In this document: piece by piece, positions 11,376-20,615 of the stretch
Position numbering within the stretch: position 1 is the first letter of the stretch
Layout of the letters: each line of letters starts with the position of its first letter
Assembly: GCA_001465935.1 (NCBI GenBank)
Contig: LNKV01000040.1
Coordinates: forward strand, 62,001-126,000
Reading direction: 5' to 3'
Length of the DNA: 64,000 bases
From: Clarireedia homoeocarpa
Taxonomy: Eukaryota; Ascomycota; Leotiomycetes; Helotiales; Rutstroemiaceae
Made by a program: the position numbers and the translations under genes
The notes under the pieces: model-generated
The model's database searches: none
The model's input: only the letters and a program-made list of their open reading frames with translations
What the model was told of the DNA's origin: nothing

Positions 11376-12134
11376 AGCAAATAACCAGCTCGCTACCTAG
11401 CTCGTCGGTAGGTCTTGGTCCCTTGCCCTGCGGAAAATATGTGATGGAATGTCCCATCTCATTTACAGTCCCGCATGTAAAGAGGATCTGTCCCATCTAT
11501 CCCATCTATCCCATCTATCCCATCATCCTCTCCTCTGTTTCCCTCGCTTTCCCTCTACTGCCCTCTACTGCCCTCGTTGCCCTACTCTTCCCCGCCAGAA
11601 ACGCCTCAAAACTCCGAATATCCTCTTTGCGTTTGCCCTTGTTGCTGTTCTCCTTCTCCTTCACCCCTCCCAACCCAACAATCAAGCTCAATCCAAGCCA
11701 GTCAGCCCAGCTCAGCCCAGCCTGCTTACTCGAAAACTTTCCTCAATCCAGCAATCGCCCATCTCGCCTTACCAACTCCAATTCCCGTAGTCCGATATTC
11801 TTCCTATTAACTCCGGACTTCCCGTTGGACGAATCCAGTCACTCCTCCATCTGCCGCTGACTGACCCAAACATCTCCAACCTACCCGCTTTCTGCCCTTG
11901 CTGCATGCAATTAATAAAAAGGTACACCACGGCCTCCGATTAATCATCTAACTGCATCCGCATTTGCCTTTTAAGTTTGCTTTTTGAGTTTGCTTTCCAA
12001 GTCTGCTTTGCTACCATCCTACATATTGCGACAACTCGGCTTGTAGATAGCATCTTTTTTCTCCCCTCCCCCGGGTTTTCGATCCACCCCTACAACCATT
12101 CCTCAAAAACTCTCTGTTTGCCATTTCCAACAAA

Positions 12135-15100
12135 ATGTCTTTCATCAAGAGGAGCCTCACTAAATTGAAGCCTCGCTTCGGTGAAAGCAATAACAGTTCG
12201 AGCTCAGAGAGTGTGCCCGGAAAAGATGGGACCGTCGACTCTGCTACCAACAGTTCGGGAATTCTCAATGCTGCAAATGTCAATGGAGCACAAACTCCCG
12301 AACGATCAGACTCTCGTCGCCAGAGTCGCGAGAGAAGGAGCATGGACAAGGAGCGTGCCAAGGAACAGCACAAAAAGAGACAATCACTGGCAAGAATAGA
12401 AGATGAGAAGTTCTTGAAAGAAGGCCCAGAGGGTCTCACCAAACTTTACCGACCATACAGTATGATTCAGAGTAAACACTGGAGGCACGAACAGAGGGCT
12501 TTGTTCAAGGACATCAATTGGGCTGGTAAGTCATCATTTACGCCTTGTCCTTGCGCACCTTACTAACCTTTCATAGAAATGGATGGCCAAATCATCAGCT
12601 TCAGAGCAAGAATGCACACTTTACGTCGAATGTCGGCAAAGCTGGTCTTCATCGTTTTTCGTCAACAAACAATTACCATTCAAGGTGTTTTGCAAAGCTT
12701 CAAACCTCATGAAGAGCAAGGTGGTGAGTGTTGATCGCGCTCGCGTAGAGCTTATGCGAAATCGCAGCTAATGGTGGGGGTTTCCCGCAGAACACGGTAC
12801 AATTTCCGAACAGATGGTACGAACCGTCGAACATTATCCGGTTGAAACAATTGTGGTGGTACACGCCAAAATTCGAAAGGCCATTCAAACTGTCAAAAAT
12901 GCCGCCATTCACGATTACGAATTGGAGGTGTACGAAGTTCACCGAGTCACCGAATTGACTGAGCATGTGCCCTTCACCGTTTACGATGCTGAGAATATCA
13001 ACAGAGAGAAGGATGATGTGGATAATGAAGGTGAAGGGTCTGATAGTCACGATGATACAACATCTCCGACACCTAGTCAGCCAATGTCTCCCATTTCTGC
13101 AGATACACCGAAAGATGCCAACAGAGAGAACCTTCGGTCTTCCTCTGATCTTGCACGCCATGCATTTGCACGTCTAGCCAATGACAGCACATTGGAGAGC
13201 AGAAGTAAGTTCAAGAGACTCTCCCTCAAAGTACGGAACAAATGCTAATCGCAAATAGCGAGCGTGGACACCAAGCGCAACCAAGAGCGATCTCTACCGC
13301 AGAGAGTACGATTGAACAACAGAATTGTTGACCTTCGAACGACCCCTGCCCAAGCCATTTTCCGCATTCAATCTGGAATTTGCAACCTTTTCCGAACCTA
13401 CCTGGACGGCCAAGGATTTATTGAAATTCACACGCCAAAATTACAAGGAGGAGCGACAGAATCCGGCGCGACAGTTTTCGAGCTCAATTACTTCGGACGA
13501 CCTGCCTTCTTGGCACAATCTCCACAATTGGCTAAGCAAATGTGTATTGCAGCTGATTTCGAGAGAGTCTACGAAATTGGTGCGGTCTTCCGTGCTGAAG
13601 ATAGCAACACCCCTCGTCATTTGACCGAATATACTGGGTTGGATCTTGAGATGGCTCTTGAAGAGCATTATCATGAGGCGTTGAATCTGATTGATGGCAT
13701 GTTCAAAAACCTCTGGAAGGGAATCTATGAACGTTATCAACCAGAAATTGACCTCATTGACAAATTCTACCCCCACACTAAGGTCGAATGGCTCGAGGAG
13801 ACTCCGAGAATTCCATTCGCTCAAGGTGTTCAGATGCTTATTGATGATGGTTGGGTTGATGAAGATGGAAATCCTCCTTCGCCTTTGGAGGATTTGGCAA
13901 CTCGCGCCGAAATCAGATTGGGTGCGTTGGTCAAGGAGAAGTATCACACCGATTACTACATTCTAGATAAATTCCCCGCATCCGTCCGTCCATTCTACAC
14001 TATGCCAGACCCAGAAGACGATCGATACACAAACTCCTTCGATATTTTCATGCGTGGTCAGGAAATCTTGACTGGTGGTCAGCGTATTCATGATGCTACT
14101 TTCTTGGAGAAGCGTATGAAGCAAAAGGGCATCAAGCCAGACAGCATGACTGAATATCTTGAAGGTTTCAGATGGGGAGCACCACCTCACGCTGGTTGTG
14201 GAATTGGTCTCGAACGTCTTACCTACCTCTTCCTTAGTCTTGGCAACATCCGACTCGCCTCTCTGTTCCCACGTGACCCTAAATCTCTTCCCGCCAAACC
14301 TCCTGTTCTTGCTCTTCGCCACGAGGAAGCTTCTACTCTTAACCCACCATGGGAAGGCGAAGTTACCGATACAGCTCAACTTCAACCTTTGGAGAAATTG
14401 ATCGCCAACTATGGTGATGCAGCCAACACTTCATGGCTTGATGAACGTTACAAGGTCTGGAGACATCCATCGACAGGAGCGGCTCAAGGTTACGTTGTTC
14501 ACAATAACTTCGCCATCGTTGTTGGTGAGCCACTTTGTGCCAAATCACAAGCTCCTCAAGTTATTTCCGCCTTCCTTCACTACCTCAACACCGAACACAA
14601 GGGTCTCAAGCCCATTTGGATGATCATCAGTTCTCGAACTGAAGAATATCTTGGCGAGAAATTCGGTTGGCGCACATTGTCACCAGCAGCAGAAGAACGT
14701 GCTGATCCACGCAATAACCCTGCTGCCAAAGACAAGGACCTAGAACGTAAGGTCCGCCACGCCGAAAAAGAAGGAATCAAACTCCAAACTATCCCATTCA
14801 ACGAGCGACCAACACCAGAATTCAAGGCCAAGGTCGATGAACGTGTCAAGGATTGGCAAAACAACCGCAAGGGTACTCAAGTCCATCTTACTGAGATCCG
14901 TCCCTGGGTCGATGAAGAGCACCGCCGCTACTTCTTCGCCCAAGGTCCCGATGGTACCATCCATGCTATCTGCGTTCTTCATCAACTCTCCCCCGAAAAC
15001 GGCTACCAAGTCAAATTCTCCCTCGAATTCCCCAACGCCCCTTCGGGTACATCAGAGTCCTTACTCTTGTACTCGATGAAGCAGATCACAGCTGCGGAGC

Positions 15101-15351
15101 CGGACGTGAAGAGAATTACCTTTGGCACGGGCGCCCAACCGACCATTGAAGGGGGCAGGAATCTGGGCAAACATCGCATCAAGGCGTTGAAGAAGGCTTA
15201 TGAGACGATTGTTAAACAGGCGAGGTTGCTGGGCAAGAGTGAGTTTAGGGAGAAGATGGGAACTTGGAATGACAATGTTTATGTGGCGTATCCGAGGGGT
15301 GGATTGGGTGCGAGTGGGATTAGAGCCTTGATGGGGTTCTTGGAGGAGTAG
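12135..15351 (+). CDS. erdS: Ergosteryl-3beta-O-L-aspartate synthase (AspRS-DUF2156 fusion)
   Basis: Bifunctional fungal enzyme: a class II aspartyl-tRNA synthetase makes Asp-tRNA(Asp), and a C-terminal DUF2156 (MprF-type aminoacyl transferase) domain moves the aspartate to the 3beta-OH of ergosterol. Exons are 12135-12525, 12577-12723, 12791-13204 and 13259-15351, giving 1014 aa. Residues 1-130 are a polar, basic extension. About 131-300 form the OB anticodon-binding region, with a Ser/Asp-rich insertion (EGSDSHDD...). The catalytic core spans about 330-660, with motif 2 FRAEDSNTPRHLTEYTGLD (428-446) and motif 3 GCGIGLERL (630-638). DUF2156 follows from about 695 to the end, with WLDERYKVWRHP near its start and FGTGAQPTIEGGRNLGKHRI near its end. 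An ordinary AspRS ends shortly after motif 3 (SLFPRDPK), so the 350 extra residues are diagnostic. The frame is open across both domains within one exon, so the fusion is real. Confidence 0.95.
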
Positions 15352-15743
15352 GTATGTTTAATGATGTGGGTTGAGGAGGGGAGGGGGGATGCTAGATACG
15401 GGACCGGTGCCTGGGTTTCTTTTTAGCAGATTTTGGATAAGGGGGATGAAGGGAAACGAAGGAAGGATAGATGATAAAATACATGGATGAATGGATTGAT
15501 ACCTTGGTGTAGCGGAGGTAGTAATATTTGTTGCTGTAGTTTGTCGTTTTTTGTCGTTTTCGTGGGGAGGAAGGGCAATTTCGAGGGATAGGATTGATGG
15601 ATGGATGGATTATAAAGATACCTATTTTCTTTTTTGTCCCAGTTTCGGTGGGTTTTGTTTACTTTATATTACTCTACTTTTATGATGAAACATATTATTT
15701 GATAGTATTTTATAACCTGGTGTAGTTTTGTCTAGCTGGCTGG

Positions 15744-16325
15744 CTGTGTGTGTGTGTGTGTGTGTGTGTCTGTTATATTGACTTGAGGAGGAGAAAGAAA
15801 AAAGGAGAAAGAAGAAAAAAGATTAAAAGTAGTAAATTAGTGGAGGTAGTAGGCAGGTTAAGACAAAACTCAATTTCGCGGTTGGGGGATTAGATGAAGG
15901 AAAGTATACTTACTTCCACCGAGTTCGGTTGGGAACTCTTTTCTCCTATTCTCCTTTTCCCAAACTTCGCCATTCGCAAACTGTACGTACTTCTTCTCGG
16001 CTATGTATTCTGCGGAATCGCATCGTGTGTTCGGAAGGTAGCTGCCCTCTCTAAAGGCCCCAAAGACCAAGACTGAGACCGAGACCGACCGGTTCTTTGG
16101 GAAATTTGACAATCGTGTTTGGATTTTTACTACCTTAACTTATGTAACTTGGATTGTATTGTATTGTATCGTGTAGTGCGGTTTACGGTTGGCAGTTAGT
16201 TAGTTAGTTGTTGCTCGCTATGCCGGCTGGCCTCGAGGACCGGATGGATGGATGGATGGATGGCTTTCTTGATGTTTTCTTGATGGGGAATTTATGTATG
16301 TGCTGAAGAGATGAGATTGTTTGAA

Positions 16326-16361
<36 letters not shown>

Positions 16362-16893
16362 ATTGACTTGATGAGGAGGAGGAGAAAGGAGAGGGGGGAG
16401 AAGAAAGAAGATTGAAAATAGTGAATTGGTGAGGTAGTAGGTAGGTAGGTCAAGACAAAACTCAATTCTGTAGTTAGGATTAGATAAAGAAAGTGTATTT
16501 CTATCGAGTTGGTTGGGAGTTCTTTTCTTCTCTTTTTTTCTTTTTGTTTTTCTTCTTCTCCTTTTCTCCACTTCCCAAATTTTGTATTCGCAAATTGTAC
16601 GTACTTCTTCTCGGCTAGTTCTACAGTATTCTGCGGAATTGCATCGTATCCTTCGTGTGTTTAGAAGGTAGCTGCCCTCTCTAAAGGCCCCAAAGACCAA
16701 GACTAAGACCAAGACCGAGACCGACCGGTTCTTTGGGAAATTTGACAATCGTGTTTGGATTCTTACTAACTTATGTAACTTGGATTGTATCGTGTAGTGC
16801 GGTTTACGGTTGCCCGCTATGCTGGCCTCGAGACCGGATAGCTTTCTTGATATGGAATTTATGTGCTGAAGAGATGAGATTGTTTGAATTTGA
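15744..16893. repeat. 585-bp tandem duplication, two diverged copies
   Basis: Copy 1 (about 15744-16328) and copy 2 (about 16329-16893) each begin with a (GT)n run followed by TTATATTGACTTGA and end in GAGATTGTTTGAATTT. Shared landmarks include AGACAAAACTCAATT, GTACGTACTTCTTCTCGGCTA, AGGTAGCTGCCCTCTCTAAAGG and CCGGTTCTTTGGGAAATTTG. The offset measured at the TTATATTG landmark is 585 bp. Copies differ mostly by C/T and G/A transitions and small indels. Confidence 0.9.
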
Positions 16894-17185
16894 ATTTGTT
16901 TGGTGTTGGTTGGGTGTTTGGCGGCTGGATGACTGACTAGCTGGGTTTCTCTGTACGTGGTGAGGATGTACAGTACGTACACTTGTGCCAGAAAGGTCTC
17001 TCTGTGTATGTAGTACATACTCTTGGGTGGGTGGCCGCCGAAAAAAGTTTTTCTGCTACACCTGTAGACCTAGATGGAGTCGTGACGAAGGAGAGGAGTG
17101 CAAATTCTGGGTTTTAGGAACCAGAAACAGGATAGCTAGCTTGGATGGAGGTCTAACTTGACATATGTGTTGGTGGGAAGAAAGG

Positions 17186-17192
17186 TATATAA
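17186..17192 (+). promoter_or_regulatory. TATA-like element upstream of the 17359 gene
   Basis: TATATAA lies 167 bp before the ATG, followed by CA-rich leader DNA (CACACATACTACACAC) typical of fungal 5' leaders. Placement is plausible but unproven. Confidence 0.35.
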
Positions 17193-17358
17193 CGACGTCG
17201 TGTGGCTGCTATTGCTGTTTTTCATTCTTGGAATATCAATTGCATACCACTTTGATTGTTTACACACATACTACACACATACTACACCCATACTACCAGC
17301 GCTCCAAAGGCTATTTTCACAGATTAATACAGCTCTTCCTACGTGCTGCTAGCCAACC

Positions 17359-18780
17359 ATGCCTTCTCAGCCTTCAAACAAAAAGCGAACTCCCTCACCG
17401 CGTCGAGAATCCTCATCTAACTCGAGACGAGGCGCATCTCCTGCAGCACCATCATCATCATCAGCAGTGCAGAGTGCTAAAGATGCACTAGCGTCCGCAT
17501 CCAAACCAAATTCTTACTTAAGTGATCCTAACGCTCCCCAACCCCGAAGCGAAGGGACTGGGACCGGCCACCTTTCCGCTATGATCTTAACAGGAGAGCA
17601 AAAGAAGCAGCTATTCGAAGCTGTCGAAAAACAAACATCTCTTGGGACAACGAGTTGGAAGGATGTCTACACTACTTTGAAACCTCTATGGAAAAAGGAA
17701 CATGATCCTACGGAATATAATCCCTCGCGCCTTTCTAAAACCTACGTATTCTACGATAACGAAAGGAAGAGACTAATAAAAAAAGGCAATCTAGCAAAAG
17801 CGCCCCATGTGGGTTTTACATCCCAAGAAGATGCCGAAATATTGAAATTGCTCAGATGGCACGGTTGGTTGACGTGGGATGAAATCAGCAAGTTACTGTA
17901 CGCTATGATGAAAGCAAATCCAAAAAAGGATAGGGAGGGCAATCCCATCACGATGGAAATGCGAGATCCAGATGGCGTACGCTCACGTTTTAATAATTAT
18001 CTGCTACCTCATGCTCTGGCAAGAAAGAATGAGGCTTGGTTAAAAGCCCTTCGAGATCAGGAGGCGGTATGGAAGAAATCGGATCCCGCGTTTAAGAGTA
18101 AAGTGAAGGATAGGCTTCCGGAAAAAGCTAAGAAATACAAACCAGAGGAGATAATTACACTCACTCATGACAAGCCAACGATGAATGACCAAGTGGTTGC
18201 AGACCATGCACAACCACCCATTGATTCGTTTGAAAAAGAGGTCGATTCGCATATAGAGCGCCTGTTACAAGCCGGGTGGTCGAAGGAAGATGCAGAGGTA
18301 ATTGTTGAGAATGCAACTCATGCGTGGAGTCTTGCGCCTGACAAGGAGAGAAAAGAACTGTCTTACTATGTGCAAATTGAGAGGGAGGAGGTTGAGGCTG
18401 CTGAGGAACCGGCTCCGGGACAATTATCTCAAGGTTCGGGAATGACGGAACTCGCTCAGGCAACGAATCGTATGTCGATTTCACCACCTGAGAAAGGACG
18501 AAGTGGTAAGGGCAAGGAAAAGGAAAAGGATGATGGAAACGGAAAGAAGAGAGTAGCTGCAAGTGGAAGTAAAGATTCCGCGGCGAGAGGTGGGAGTAAG
18601 ACGGCCAGAAGCGGGGATGGAACCACAAAGCCCAGAAGCGGCGATAGCACCACAAAGCCCAGAAGCGGCGACAGCAGCACAAAGCCCAGAAGCGGGGATG
18701 GGCAAGCAAAGCATAAGAGAACTCGCTCCAAGACTCCCGAGGGAAGAGGGAAGAAGAGAGGTACCAATCCAACAGGATAG
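17359..18780 (+). CDS. Basic, probably nuclear protein with charged repeat tail (unknown)
   Basis: Single-exon 473-aa protein that I do not recognise. Residues 1-45 are Ser/Arg/Pro-rich (KKRTPSPRRESS), like a nuclear localisation signal. Residues about 75-245 are a folded-looking helical core with conserved-type tryptophans (SWKDVYTTLKPLW, LLRWHGWLTWDEISKLLYAM), suggesting Myb/SANT or trihelix-like modules, but no family is assigned. Residues about 290-350 form another helical segment (HIERLLQAGWSKEDAEVIVE). The tail from about 375 is Lys/Gly/Ser-rich and contains about four copies of a TKPRSGD-type unit (bases 18600-18703), then KHKRTRSKTPEGRGKKR. A DNA- or chromatin-binding role is inference. 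The start is the first ATG, after a TATA-like box. Confidence 0.75.
   Translation: MPSQPSNKKRTPSPRRESSSNSRRGASPAAPSSSSAVQSAKDALASASKPNSYLSDPNAPQPRSEGTGTGHLSAMILTGEQKKQLFEAVEKQTSLGTTSWKDVYTTLKPLWKKEHDPTEYNPSRLSKTYVFYDNERKRLIKKGNLAKAPHVGFTSQEDAEILKLLRWHGWLTWDEISKLLYAMMKANPKKDREGNPITMEMRDPDGVRSRFNNYLLPHALARKNEAWLKALRDQEAVWKKSDPAFKSKVKDRLPEKAKKYKPEEIITLTHDKPTMNDQVVADHAQPPIDSFEKEVDSHIERLLQAGWSKEDAEVIVENATHAWSLAPDKERKELSYYVQIEREEVEAAEEPAPGQLSQGSGMTELAQATNRMSISPPEKGRSGKGKEKEKDDGNGKKRVAASGSKDSAARGGSKTARSGDGTTKPRSGDSTTKPRSGDSSTKPRSGDGQAKHKRTRSKTPEGRGKKRGTNPTG
18600..18703 (+). repeat. In-frame 27-30 nt coding repeat (TKPRSGDS units)
   Basis: Four units of CCCAGAAGCGG(C/G)GA... encode (T/S)(T)KPRSGD inside the basic tail of the preceding protein. 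All units keep the frame, so this is an expandable coding minisatellite. Confidence 0.8.
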
Positions 18781-19661
18781 ACCACAGAGCTTGATGCTCG
18801 CTCAAGAGAAACGATGATTAAGTGGACGACTGACAATATAGAGGGTGAGCTATTATTAACTGGATATAAAAGTTTGTTAAGAAGTAAGTCGAGGAGTTGA
18901 GAGTTAGAATTATCAATTTTTTTTTTTGACACGCAAAAAGAGACTGGGAAAAAAAAAAAAAAAAAAACAGACAAAAGAGAGATGAGATATTACTGTACTT
19001 TGTGCTTTTGGAATTTTCGTTGGGGGGGGGGGTTTGTTGGATTCATATGATATGATATGATATGATTTATTTTACGAAAATATCTCGTGCCTGGATCTTA
19101 GTGAGTGAGTTGAGTGAGTACAGTACAGTACAGATAGATGATGAGAGGAGAAAGAAAGTGTCGACGCGAACTCTGATGACTAATTCCTTTGAGGAAATGT
19201 TCTTCTTGTTGCTTTCCAGTGAATGTTTCATGCGGTTGATTGCCTACCGCACATATCTTGCTTTGTTGCCTAGATGCGGTTGTCCGGTCCGAGATACACA
19301 TCTCTCGAGTCCCGTTTCTCAGTCTCGCGGATCTCATCGGTGGTCTTCGTTCGTACTTGGTAGTCGTGTTTGGATCTTTTCCCCCTCACCCCCCCTCCTT
19401 TCTTGTTTGCCGTCGACTATTAGTTGGATGTTCCACCTCAAACCCAGCAGCAAAGCCCAAGACGACCTACATAACTAACCCACATCACGGACCTCTCCTC
19501 CCCCTCCGAAACTACTTTCCTCTTCCGCGCCGCCGCCGCCGAACAAACAACACGAGAAAGAAACGAAACGGCGCCACATTGCCTCCTCGCTCAACTAACG
19601 AACGCCCAATGAATAGAATAGTAACTACGGCACTTACTGAGCGCGTCCATCGAACCCGGGA
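18781..19661. other. Intergenic region with homopolymer runs
   Basis: 3' flank of the 17359 gene with an A run near 18949-18967, a G run near 19022-19031 and a TATGA repeat near 19046-19066. From about 19380 the sequence is C- and CT-rich like a fungal 5' leader. No convincing coding exon. Confidence 0.45.
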
Positions 19662-20006
19662 ATGCCACCACAAATAATAGCGCAGTTCGCAAGTCGACCG
19701 GGGAAAGTAATCCGCGCGAATACCACCGATGAGAGCTCGTCTCCCTAGTCGCTTACTACAGCTGGGGATGGTGCACGGCGACGGGAGCACCGAGGTTCTT
19801 CTCGTTCTCCTGAGAGGTCAAGGGAAGGGGGTAGTAGAACGGGAGGAAATGGAGATAGACATACGAATGGGCATGGGCATGGGCATGGACAAGGAGAGAA
19901 GAGACACCGCTCTGATACCCCGAAGGGTGAGAGAGGAAAGGAGGAGAGGAGGGAAATCAGGCGATGGGAGCGGGAAGGGGAGGATCCGAGTAAGAAGAAT
20001 GATTGA
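19662..20006 (+). CDS. Possible small Arg/Gly/His-rich gene, with one in-frame TAG or a 42-nt intron
   Basis: From the ATG at 19662 (MPPQIIAQFASRPGK) a frame runs to TGA at 20004-20006, broken only by TAG at 19746-19748. The part after the stop reads GDGARRREHRGSSRSPERSR and continues hydrophilic through NGHGHGHGQGEKRHRSDTPK to EGEDPSKKND, which resembles an RS/RGG-type protein. A GTAATC...CCCTAG stretch at 19707-19748 (42 nt, a multiple of three) would remove the stop if spliced, though it is very short for an intron. The upstream CT-rich stretch fits a leader. No family is recognised. A competing frame (from 19729) is also open, so coding status is uncertain. Confidence 0.3.
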
Positions 20007-20452
20007 TGAGTAACTTATAGTAGTGGAAGTAGGAAAGGGGGTTTGTTTACTGAGCAAATAGGAAACGCTCTCCGGAAAAAAAAAAAAAAAGAGAGAAAAA
20101 TAATACAAAAAAAGGAGGAAAAACATTAAATGATAAAAAGGATTGAAATTAGAACCAAAGAGCATACTACACTGTGGATCAACTTCAGATTTTAAAGTAG
20201 AAGATAAAAATCTCCCAAATCTGATAGACTTGGTGATTAAATATCTCAACCGAGAACTTACCGTGGGGAAGCCCAACACCCACATTCAAGCAATAGGTCC
20301 CACTCCACCTGAGAAATTCGAGTTGATTTATAAAATAGTGAAACCATCCACGAAGGGAGTATGAGTCAACCATTCTGTCTCCCATTTTCCCAGCATTTAT
20401 TCATACTGTCTTCGCGATCCCTAGCTCCCCAAGACGTATAGGCATTGCACCC

Positions 20453-20582
20453 TTCCCCCCCCCCCCCCCCCCNNNNNNNNNNNNNNNNNNNNNNNNNNNN
20501 NNNNNNNNNNNNNNNNNNNNNNNNNNNNNNNNNNNNNNNNNNNNNNNNNNNNNNNNNNNNNNNNNNNNCCCCCCCCCCCCCC
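20453..20582. other. Assembly gap (96 N) inside a poly-C tract
   Basis: Poly-C from about 20456, 96 Ns at 20473-20568, then 14 more Cs. The gap lies 34 bp beyond the pot1 stop codon. ORFs drawn across the Ns are meaningless. See the finding on a matching junction near 43 kb. Confidence 0.97.
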
Positions 20583-20615
20583 ACTCCTGATGAGTACCAG
20601 GAAGATATATCTCAA

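Larger units (their letters stand above)
9263..12134. promoter_or_regulatory. Repeat-rich divergent intergenic region between hydrolase and erdS
   Basis: About 2.9 kb shared upstream DNA. It holds several short tandem arrays (listed separately), repeats of AGTACCAGA-type units near 10850-10890, ACAAGGCT units near 10622-10660, and CCCATCTAT units near 11482-11525. The last 500 bp before erdS are pyrimidine-rich, as in many fungal promoters and 5' leaders. A 247-aa ORF of doubtful status lies inside. Confidence 0.4.
15352..17358. other. Gene-free region containing a diverged tandem duplication
   Basis: Between erdS and the next plus-strand gene. The first 390 bp are erdS 3' flank (TG-rich, with short GGAT repeats). 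The middle is a 585-bp tandem duplication (separate entry). The last 460 bp are the promoter of the downstream gene. ORFs crossing the duplication are low-complexity and unsupported. Confidence 0.6.

Noticed and set aside
16218..17018. 266-aa minus-strand ORF over the second copy of the tandem duplication
   Set aside because: Includes the (GT)n run and low-complexity Lys/Arg and His/Thr stretches; the equivalent frame in the first copy is not conserved.
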